From Bacteroides fragilis (GTDB taxonomy: Bacteria > Bacteroidota > Bacteroidia > Bacteroidales > Bacteroidaceae), in contig NZ_SZUU01000001.1 of assembly GCF_019583405.1 (NCBI RefSeq), forward strand, positions 372,001 through 436,000: 64,000 nucleotides of DNA, read 5' to 3'. How positions within the stretch are numbered: position 1 is the stretch's first letter; the number at the start of each line of letters is the position of its first letter. Below are positions 47,477 through 54,212 of this stretch, one piece after another. Position numbers and translations under genes: made by a program. The notes beneath the pieces were generated by a model, which did not search any database, was not told the origin of the DNA, and saw only the letters and a list, made by a program, of their open reading frames with translations.

Positions 47477-48022
47477 ATGAGCAAGAAAGTATTGATTTTA
47501 TCATCCAGTCCGCGACGCGGGGGAAATTCTGATACACTTTGTGATGAGTTTATGCGTGGAGCCACAGAGGCAGGGAACGAAGTGAAAAAGGTTTTTCTAC
47601 GGGACAAGACCATCCACTATTGTACGGGATGCGGTGTATGCAGCCAATATAAGAAGCCGTGCCCTCAGAAAGATGATGCGGCGGAAATTATTGAGAAAAT
47701 GTTAACAGCCGATGTTATCGTTTTGGCGACACCCGTTTATTTTTATGCAATGAGCGCACAGTTGAAAACGTTACTTGACCGCTGTTGCGGTCCTTATGCC
47801 GAAATGATTAATAAGGAGTTTTATTTTCTCGTTTCTGCTGCCGAGGGTAAAGAAGGACTTCCTTATTTAGAACATGTATTCGATAACCTCATGGGATTTA
47901 TCGATTGTCTGGAAAATCCGGTAGTGAAAGGTAAAGTGCTTGCTACCGGTGTTTGGCATGTGGGTGAAATAAAAGGTAATCCGGCATCGGCAGAAGCATA
48001 TGAAATGGGGAAACAGATTTAA
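47477..48022 (+). CDS. NAD(P)H-dependent FMN oxidoreductase, flavodoxin-like fold
   Basis: 181-residue cytoplasmic protein of the FMN_red/flavodoxin_2 kind: phosphate loop SSSPRRGGNSDTL (about 8-20), a Cys-rich insert TGCGVCSQYKKPCPQKDD (about 53-70) of the IsfD/NADPH-reductase-like group, and TPVYFYAMSAQLKTLLDR. Probably reduces quinones, nitro or azo compounds using FMN; the real substrate is unknown. First gene of the redox cluster, about 60 bp before the exported hydrolase. Confidence 0.9.
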   Translation: MSKKVLILSSSPRRGGNSDTLCDEFMRGATEAGNEVKKVFLRDKTIHYCTGCGVCSQYKKPCPQKDDAAEIIEKMLTADVIVLATPVYFYAMSAQLKTLLDRCCGPYAEMINKEFYFLVSAAEGKEGLPYLEHVFDNLMGFIDCLENPVVKGKVLATGVWHVGEIKGNPASAEAYEMGKQI

Positions 48023-48083
48023 TAATTATAGATTAGCGCAGAATAGATAATCAATTATATGAATTACTAAAATCAAAGAAGAT

Positions 48084-49112
48084 ATGAAACGAAATTTATT
48101 ATTGGCAGCAACATCGTTTACGATGCTCAGTGTAAATCCTTCTTTTGCTCAAACCTATACAGATAATTTCTATAAAAGCAATGTGGTAAATATGGAGAAG
48201 GTATCTTTTCCCAATCAGTACAAAATGAAAGTGGCAGGTAATCTCTTTTTGTCTAAAGAGATGAAAGCGGACGAGAAACGTCCGGCAATTATTGTAGGAC
48301 ATCCTATGGGAGCCGTCAAAGAGCAGAGTGCTAATCTTTATGCTACGAAAATGGCCGAACGCGGTTTTGTAACTTTATCCATCGACTTATCTTTCTGGGG
48401 AAGCAGCGAAGGAGAACCTCGCAATGCAGTCCTTCCGGAGCTTTATGCGGAAGCATTCAGTGCTGCGGTCGATTACCTGGGAACACGTTCATTTGTCGAA
48501 CGTGAGCATATCGGTGTGATTGGGATTTGTGGTAGTGGGAGCTTTGCCATCAGTGCGGCAAAAATAGATCCTCGTCTGAAGGCCATTGCAACCATGAGTA
48601 TGTACAACATGGGGACAGCCAGTCGTAATGGTCTGAAGCATGCCTTGACTTTGGAGCAACGGAAGCAAATCATGCTCGAAGCCGCCGAACAACGCTATAT
48701 AGAGTTCTTGGGCGGAGAAACCCGATATACCGGTGGAACTCCTCATGAAATAACAGAAAACTCCGACTCGGTAGCACGTGAGTTCTATGAGTTCTACCGT
48801 ACTTCGCGGGGAGAATATACTCCTGAAGGAGCAACTCCATTGACCACTACACATCCCACACTCAGCAGCAATATCAAGTTTATGAATTTTTATCCGTTTG
48901 CCGATATTGAAACCATTTCACCACGTCCGATGCTTTTTGTTACCGGAGAGAATGCACATTCGCGTGAATTCAGTGAAGATGCCTACCGACTTGCCGCCGA
49001 ACCAAAAGAATTGTATATTGTGCCTGGTGCGGGTCATGTGGATCTTTACGACCAAGTGAATCTTATTCCGTTCGACAAACTGGAGAGTTTCTTTGAGACA
49101 TATTTGAAATAA
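48084..49112 (+). CDS. Exported alpha/beta hydrolase (dienelactone-hydrolase-like)
   Basis: 342 residues with a signal peptide ending PSFAQ. Segments: VGHPMGAVKEQSA after strand 3, nucleophile elbow GICGSGSFAIS where a Cys (about 150) replaces the usual Ser as in dienelactone hydrolases, and GAGHVDLYD with the His. The acid is probably the Glu or Asp near LFVTGENAHS. Acts in periplasm or outside. Next to the oxidoreductase it suggests processing of an aromatic or lactone compound, an inference. Confidence 0.85.
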   Translation: MKRNLLLAATSFTMLSVNPSFAQTYTDNFYKSNVVNMEKVSFPNQYKMKVAGNLFLSKEMKADEKRPAIIVGHPMGAVKEQSANLYATKMAERGFVTLSIDLSFWGSSEGEPRNAVLPELYAEAFSAAVDYLGTRSFVEREHIGVIGICGSGSFAISAAKIDPRLKAIATMSMYNMGTASRNGLKHALTLEQRKQIMLEAAEQRYIEFLGGETRYTGGTPHEITENSDSVAREFYEFYRTSRGEYTPEGATPLTTTHPTLSSNIKFMNFYPFADIETISPRPMLFVTGENAHSREFSEDAYRLAAEPKELYIVPGAGHVDLYDQVNLIPFDKLESFFETYLK

Positions 49113-49130
49113 TAAAGAAGGATATGGGAA

Positions 49131-49256
49131 TGAAATATGATATAATCATTCTTGGGAGGGATGTTGATACTGATGGTTGGACTCACCTCCTGCAGTACTT
49201 TCACAACATTTCCAGATGATGGATACCGTGGTGGAAGCTCTGAAAATGTTTCGTGA
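49131..49256 (+). pseudogene. Frameshifted small lipoprotein remnant
   Basis: A short frame from ATG 49161 to TGA 49254-49256 (31 codons) begins MLILMVGLTSCSTF, a textbook lipoprotein signal peptide with lipobox GLTSC. Upstream in another frame, ATG AAA TAT GAT... (49131) gives MKYDIIILGR; one extra base in GGGAGGG (49154-49160) separates the two frames. The joined product would be a short lipoprotein. Either a decayed gene or a real 31-residue one. Confidence 0.4.
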
Positions 49257-49634
49257 AATGGATGGTATCAAATTAGCAAATGTATAACCTCCAAATGCGT
49301 TGGAAACGTTTTGGCTTTAATTTTTCCAAGAATATCAATATTAGATTATATGTATAAATTGCACCACTAAATTTAGGTTCCTTTTAACGACGGCTGTTAT
49401 TTCCATGCTTCATCTATACTGAAGTTACAGATCTTATAATGGATCTGCTGTCCTTAATAAGATATTAAATTAGTATAATATGATCGGGTATTTCTCAACT
49501 AAAAGACTTTTCGCATCATTGAAGTTACCGGCAACCCAGATATAGATTTAAGCTCGTCCTTCGTTTTTTCTTTTATCAGTGATTTTGGTTAGATAATCAG
49601 TGATTTATATACCTTTATGATAGATATTATTCTG

Positions 49635-49642
49635 TAATTTTG
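49635..49642 (+). promoter_or_regulatory. -7 box for the exported flavodoxin gene
   Basis: TAATTTTG, 35 bp before the ATG at 49678. Confidence 0.55.
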
Positions 49643-49677
49643 TACCATGATAATAGAAATTAAAACTATAAAGGGCA

Positions 49678-50214
49678 ATGAAGATTAAAAGTATGATTAT
49701 GGTAGTGATCATGATGTTATGTATCACTATAAATGCACAGGAACAGAGTAATAAGACATTGGTAGCTTATTTCTCGGCAACAGGAACGACGGAAAAAGCA
49801 GCGAAGTTGATTGTAGAAGTTACAGGTGGTACGCTCTACGAGATACAACCTGAAAAGGGATATGTTGCTGCTGATTTGGATTGGCATGACAAATCCTCAC
49901 GTAGCAGTGTTGAGATGTCAAATGCTAAATCACGCCCTGCATTAAAATCTAAACCGGAGAATCTTGCAGATTACGATATCATTTATATAGGTTTCCCTAT
50001 TTGGTGGAATTCAGCTCCGAGAATTATCAATACTTTTATTGAAAGCGATGATTTTGCAGGTAAAATGATTATTCCGTTTGCTACATCGGGTAGCAGCAGT
50101 ATTTTTAATGCGGAAAAAGAGTTGCAGGAAGCCTATCCTGATATGAAATGGCAAAAGGGCTGCCTTTTGAATGGTGCGACGAAGGAAGATATTAAGAAAT
50201 GGACTAAAAAATAA
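49678..50214 (+). CDS. Flavodoxin family protein with signal peptide
   Basis: 178 residues. Residues 1-20 (MKIKSMIMVVIMMLCITINA) look like a signal peptide, then a flavodoxin_4-type domain: FMN phosphate loop FSATGTTEKAA (about 32-42), a tryptophan/aromatic loop GFPIWWNSAPRII, and ATSGSSS. Such a flavin protein in the periplasm would be unusual. 6 bp before the flavin reductase gene, thus probably co-transcribed. Confidence 0.88.
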   Translation: MKIKSMIMVVIMMLCITINAQEQSNKTLVAYFSATGTTEKAAKLIVEVTGGTLYEIQPEKGYVAADLDWHDKSSRSSVEMSNAKSRPALKSKPENLADYDIIYIGFPIWWNSAPRIINTFIESDDFAGKMIIPFATSGSSSIFNAEKELQEAYPDMKWQKGCLLNGATKEDIKKWTKK

Positions 50215-50220
50215 ATTGTT

Positions 50221-50781
50221 ATGAGAAAGAATTTTGGGGCAAAGCCCTTTACTTATCCGCAGCCGGTGTTTATTATCGCTGCTTATGATGAAAATGGTAT
50301 TCCCAATGCTATGAATGCAGCTTGGGGAGGTATCAGCGAGATGCATGAAATTAGTATTTGTATTAGTGAGGGACATAAAACGACTGCAAATATACTGAAG
50401 CGTAAGGCTTTTACCGTGAGTATGGCAGAGGTCGGACAGGTGGTTGCCTGTGATTACGTAGGTATTGTTTCCGGTAATAAGGTTTCGGATAAATTTACTC
50501 GTGCAGGTTTCCATGCTACTCGTTCGGAGTTTGTAGATGCACCGTTGATCGACGAATTATCCGTAGTGCTGGAGTGTAAGTTGAAGGATTATAATCCAGA
50601 AACCTGTATTTTACGTGGTGAAATAATAAACGTAAGTGTAGATGAACGTGTTCTTGACGAAAACGGTAAAGTGGATATATCCAAAGTGTCTCCTATTATA
50701 TTCGACCCATTCAATAACGATTACCTGGAAGTGGGTAAAAAGGTAGGTAATGCCTTTTCGGATGGAAAGAGATTGAAATAA
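50221..50781 (+). CDS. Flavin reductase family protein (FMN-binding split barrel)
   Basis: 186 residues, cytoplasmic. Split-barrel features: PQPVFIIAAYDENGIPNAMNAAWGG near the N-terminus (in pieces), CISEGHKTTANILKRKAFTVSM, and the C-terminal SPIIFDPFNNDYLEVGKKVGNAFSDG segment. Reduces or binds FMN. A second copy of the family lies at 61389-61958. Co-transcribed with the exported flavodoxin. Confidence 0.9.
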   Translation: MRKNFGAKPFTYPQPVFIIAAYDENGIPNAMNAAWGGISEMHEISICISEGHKTTANILKRKAFTVSMAEVGQVVACDYVGIVSGNKVSDKFTRAGFHATRSEFVDAPLIDELSVVLECKLKDYNPETCILRGEIINVSVDERVLDENGKVDISKVSPIIFDPFNNDYLEVGKKVGNAFSDGKRLK

Positions 50782-50804
50782 GGAGTAGCATTATATATGA
50801 AAGA

Positions 50805-51071
50805 AATAAGATTACAATTGACGATGATGTTCAGATAGCAGCCAACGTGCAACTTATATCGAATAATCATGATCTTGACAATCGCTCGATTATTACTTGT
50901 AAGCTGGTGTATATTTGTAACAGGGCATGGATAGGAGCAGGGGCTACGATCCTTTCGGGAGTTACAATCGGTGAGAATAGTGTTGTAGGAGCGGGCAGTG
51001 TTGTGACTAAGGATGTAGAACCGAACACGATTGTGGCAGGTAATCCTGCTATGGTAATTCGGAGGATTTAG
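50805..51071 (+). pseudogene. C-terminal fragment of a sugar/maltose O-acetyltransferase (hexapeptide repeat)
   Basis: About 88 codons from KITIDDDVQIAANVQLISNN (frame of 50808) to the stop carry left-handed beta-helix repeats (WIGAGATILSGVTIGENS, VVGAGSVVTKDV) and the conserved end AGNPAMVIRR. This is the last half of a LacA/Maa-type acetyltransferase; the N-terminal half, with the start, is missing and no ATG in this frame precedes it. A GTG at 50847 could start a 74-residue stub, but activity is unlikely. Confidence 0.75.
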
Positions 51072-51132
51072 ATTTTTCGATTATTGGTTGTGGAAAATAT
51101 AAGAATAAAAAGGGGATGTCATAACTCTTTTT

Positions 51133-51222
51133 ACCACGGAGTAGCACAGAGTATCACAGAGTCTTTTTACTAATAATCAACAACTTAAAATCACCTCTAT
51201 GTTACTCTGTGTCCTCTGTGGT
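51133..51222. repeat. ACCACAGAGG-type inverted repeat hairpin
   Basis: 51133-51162 (ACCACGGAGTAGCACAGAGT onward) pairs with 51193-51222 (to CCTCTGTGGT) with about 27 of 30 matches and one gap, around a 30-nt loop. It follows the acetyltransferase fragment and precedes the convergent QueG-like gene. Confidence 0.7.
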
Positions 51223-51307
51223 TGATTTTGACACATCCTCTTTTATTTTTGTGAACCCTCGTTTGGGCTTCTTCTATTTGTTATTCTTCGTTTGTTACTT
51301 GTGGAAA

Positions 51308-52009
51308 TCAGACAATATTTCTCTTTATATATGTTTGTGTTCTGGGACAATGCACAAGGCATTTCAAACAGGTGCTGCATCTATGTATGTTAACGATTTC
51401 ATCTCTTGAAACAGATCTACTCCAAACTTTGCCTTTAAGGACTTTTTCCTCACAGATATTGACGCAAGTAATGCAATTTCCGCATTTTGGAGATAGGGGT
51501 TCATGCAATAGCGTTTTCAGTGGAGCGCCAGTTAAAACCGTGCCGAGACATTGCGCTGCGCCATATTCAGGAGTAATTAACAGGTTATTTTTCCCAATCC
51601 ATCCTAATCCGCCAAGTAGTGCGACGGTTTTGTGGGGCAATACTGATTCTTTTGTTTCATTATCGAATACGCCATCAGCCACTAATCCTGTATCGGATTG
51701 TGATATGGCTTTATAGCCCTTCCCGGTAATGAACTTGGCTAATTCGTCTGCTATTTCTCCTGCCTTATGTTCGGTTTGCGAATATTCATCATCGTCAAAA
51801 TTGTAATTATCCGCTATCCGTGCTTGTACGTAGTCGGGAATATTAAATACCATTTTAACATATTCTGCGGTTAGCGGAAGCGCAAAAACAATGGCGATCG
51901 GGAGTTGTCTGTTTTGCTTTTCGTCTAAATGCGATATATCGACAAAACGTATCAATTTTGCTCCTTGATTTCTTAATTCGTTTTCTATTTCTTGGTTTAA
52001 ATATTTCAT
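51308..52009 (-). CDS. QueG-like 4Fe-4S protein (short epoxyqueuosine reductase family)
   Basis: 233 residues, shorter than QueG (about 310-380). C-terminal two-cluster ferredoxin domain: Cys 176, 179, 182, 186 (CxxCxxCxxxC) and 211, 214, 217, 221. Just before it lies LLGGLGWIGKNNLLITPEYG, as in QueG. No HEAT repeats follow. Such short proteins are found as stand-alone reductases of unknown substrate and may use a corrinoid or only electrons. The start ATG overlaps the stop of the AraC-like gene (4 bp), so it is the second gene of that operon. Confidence 0.85.
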   Translation of the reverse strand: MKYLNQEIENELRNQGAKLIRFVDISHLDEKQNRQLPIAIVFALPLTAEYVKMVFNIPDYVQARIADNYNFDDDEYSQTEHKAGEIADELAKFITGKGYKAISQSDTGLVADGVFDNETKESVLPHKTVALLGGLGWIGKNNLLITPEYGAAQCLGTVLTGAPLKTLLHEPLSPKCGNCITCVNICEEKVLKGKVWSRSVSRDEIVNIHRCSTCLKCLVHCPRTQTYIKRNIV

Positions 52010-53133
52010 GCTTCTTTTTTTGTAATGGGAATATAAATATCTGTTATTAGCTCCGAAGCCGGGGTTTTTTCGGGAGTGTTGATGTAAGTTTCAAAGGTGA
52101 ACTGTTCCCGCAAGGTATAATCGCTTGTCGGCAACCAGTCAAGGTAAATATGGCGGTATACCTTATTCAGTTCATGATAAAATCCTTTGAAACGAAAGAT
52201 TGCATATTCTCCCGCATGAATTTCATAAACGCCAAAGCCCTTCGGCGTTTCAAATGATTCCGGTAATGTTATCCCAATCATAAAACGACTTTGTTCTTCA
52301 GGCGTGATATACGGATAATCGAGAGTCAAGCTCACGTATTTACATCCTTTTGAAGACAATTCGTATTTTTCTGAAAATTGTAGCAACTGCTTCCACAAAA
52401 CCGAGAAGCTATGAATGACATTATTTGTTCTTTCCAATTTCAAGTATGCGATTCGGATACCTGGTACTTTTTCAATATTTGGTTCAATTCGTATCGGATT
52501 CTTCCTTTCGGGATTGACGTTTGAATGCTTTTTGCGAAATTCCGGAATGGAAGAATTGAAATAACTCTTGAATGCCCTCGAAAGTGTGTGTTTGTTCTGA
52601 TAATTGATTTGATCGAGAAGCTTCGGAACACTTACGTCAGTTGTTATTAGCTTAAATGCAATGTACTCTAATCTCAGTCGTTGAATGTACATTCCCATAT
52701 TTTCGCCACAAACAGCCTTGAAAAGCCTGCGAAAATAATATTTGGAGATACCTGCAACATGAGATAGCTTGTCGGAATCAAGGTCGTCAAACAAATGGCG
52801 GTTGATATATTCCTGAACTTTTATAATCAGACCATATTGCACATGAGCCGTATTGATTTTTTGTTTCCACCTCTTGATATTTGGAAGTCGTTTGGACATT
52901 TCCGCTCTCAACTCTTCCGACGTGAGATTGACTCCCGTCTCTTTATAATATTCTTCGGGGAAAAGCCCCCAAAGGTAAATAAGATAATCCATTGAGAAAT
53001 CATAGAGTTTAACCCCGTTGTGCAAGCAATAGTCGCAATATTCCACATTTTGGTTTGCCTTAAGATTGGTATAATCTATGTCTAAAGGTATTCCACACGT
53101 TTGGCAATATTTTGTTTCAGTATTGATTTTCAT
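52006..53133 (-). CDS. AraC family transcriptional regulator with zinc ribbon and GyrI-like effector domain
   Basis: 375 residues from Met at 53133 (MKINTETKYCQTC); the longer frame to 53157 overlaps the -7 box. Order: a zinc ribbon (Cys 10, 13, 33, 36), a helical linker, an AraC-type double HTH (about 105-205), and a C-terminal GyrI/SOUL-like ligand-binding domain (about 215-370). GyrI-like domains bind small molecules or drugs, as in Rob and BmrR. It likely senses a compound and controls the coupled QueG-like gene and perhaps the redox genes upstream. Confidence 0.9.
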   Translation of the reverse strand: MKINTETKYCQTCGIPLDIDYTNLKANQNVEYCDYCLHNGVKLYDFSMDYLIYLWGLFPEEYYKETGVNLTSEELRAEMSKRLPNIKRWKQKINTAHVQYGLIIKVQEYINRHLFDDLDSDKLSHVAGISKYYFRRLFKAVCGENMGMYIQRLRLEYIAFKLITTDVSVPKLLDQINYQNKHTLSRAFKSYFNSSIPEFRKKHSNVNPERKNPIRIEPNIEKVPGIRIAYLKLERTNNVIHSFSVLWKQLLQFSEKYELSSKGCKYVSLTLDYPYITPEEQSRFMIGITLPESFETPKGFGVYEIHAGEYAIFRFKGFYHELNKVYRHIYLDWLPTSDYTLREQFTFETYINTPEKTPASELITDIYIPITKKEA

Positions 53134-53154
53134 ATATTTCCTGTTCTTTGGGTG

Positions 53155-53162
53155 CAAAGTTA
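53155..53162 (-). promoter_or_regulatory. -7 box for the AraC-like gene
   Basis: TAACTTTG on the minus strand, 22 bp before ATG 53133; it overlaps an upstream ATG at 53157 and so argues for the inner start. Confidence 0.6.
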
Positions 53163-53292
53163 ATCAATAGATTGTGCTAAAGGTTACCATTAATAGCCTT
53201 CTTTTGAAAGGAAATAGTGAATGCCTTAATAATTATAGATTCAATACTTCACATATAATAATAGGTGATTATGTTTTCATTAGTGCAATTTT

Positions 53293-53802
53293 GGGTTCTT
53301 CTTCAAATTTGGTGGTAAATTCTTTATTCCTTTATTTTCAAGTTGACAATTGTCCTTTTTGCTTGCTTCAATAAGAAAAAATAGACACCGGCTGAATCAG
53401 ATAACTCAAGTTTCGGAAGTGAATTTATATGCCGTCTGAACCGGTATCTTCATCCTTATACCTTTCTTCAATTAACATTGTTAACGCCTTTTTCGGTTGT
53501 CAGGTTCTTGTGCGCAAATAACAAGTCTTTTGCATTTAAAGAACTTATTATTCACATTCAAAGAACAAACTTTAACTCTGTGTTAAAACAAAGCTTTTGA
53601 GGACAGAAATTTTACTTTTTAAATGTATTGATTTTCAGATAGTTTTGCCTGAAATTCGCTTCTTCACCTCACGGATGGACTCTTTGGGCGAAGCCGGGAT
53701 ACTTGCTTTTTTGTCAACTATAAACGAGGGCTTACACTTCCGAAAACTGAATTAGATTCCATGAGTAAAAGAAAATTTACCACCAAATTTGACGAGTAAC
53801 CC
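53293..53802. mobile_element. Possible decayed IS or MITE bounded by 29-bp inverted repeats
   Basis: 53293-53321 and 53774-53802 are reverse complements at 26 of 29 positions, with a 19-bp perfect core (TCAAATTTGGTGGTAAATT). The right copy is preceded by ATG AGT AAA AGA AAA TTT and reads MSKRKFTTKFDE before a stop, resembling the start of IS3 OrfA proteins; the left copy on the minus strand reads KEFTTKFEEEP. A second pair sharing TTTCGGAAGTG lies inside (about 53411 and 53735). No target duplication or transposase core was seen. Confidence 0.4.
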
Positions 53803-53903
53803 TATTTTTTCTGTTAGAATTCTATTTGATAATTTAAAGATGCTCTTAACTATAAATCAGCGTTATTTATTTTTCTTGCATCATTTAATTAAAGTGTTTT
53901 TCC

Positions 53904-53911
53904 TAATTTTG
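53904..53911 (+). promoter_or_regulatory. Orphan -7 box
   Basis: TAATTTTG, about 300 bp upstream of the receptor gene at 54213 with no gene closer. It may drive a long leader or a small RNA; a 19-codon frame MKKGNNHIWSARAENFIST starts at about 53929. Confidence 0.4.
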
Positions 53912-54212
53912 TGTCAGGGGATCATTAATGAAAAAAGGGAATAACCATATATGGTCTGCAAGAGCTGAAAACTTTATCTCTACCTAACTTGTAACCGAAT
54001 TCTTGATAATAGAAACTATTTGAATAAATGAACTTTAACCCCAGGATTCATGGGGATATTATTAAGCTGTCAACTCTTTATCGTCTTTGTTTCGCTTCAA
54101 TTTTCTCATTAATATCAATAACATTAGATAACACTACATAAGCCAGTGATAACTCATTGTTTTGTCTTTTCTTCCGTACTTTGTGGCTGTAACTCAAACA
54201 AAGAACGAAAAG

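Larger units (their letters stand above)
49113..49677. other. Gene-poor interval with a decayed lipoprotein reading frame
   Basis: About 565 bp. The left part holds a small lipoprotein-like remnant (49131-49256). The rest has no coding signal that I can support, except a -7 box (49635-49642) for the exported flavodoxin gene. Confidence 0.6.
53134..54212. other. Gene-free interval with inverted-repeat element and orphan promoter
   Basis: About 1080 bp. Left edge: AraC -7 box (53155-53162). Middle: a 510-bp segment bounded by 29-bp inverted repeats (53293-53802). Right: a -7 box at 53904-53911 without a close gene, a small hairpin at 54039-54055 and the leader of the receptor gene. No supported gene. 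Confidence 0.65.

Noticed and set aside
53174..53374. 66-codon frame downstream of the AraC promoter region
   Set aside because: Low complexity, overlaps the left arm of the inverted-repeat element, no homology recognised.
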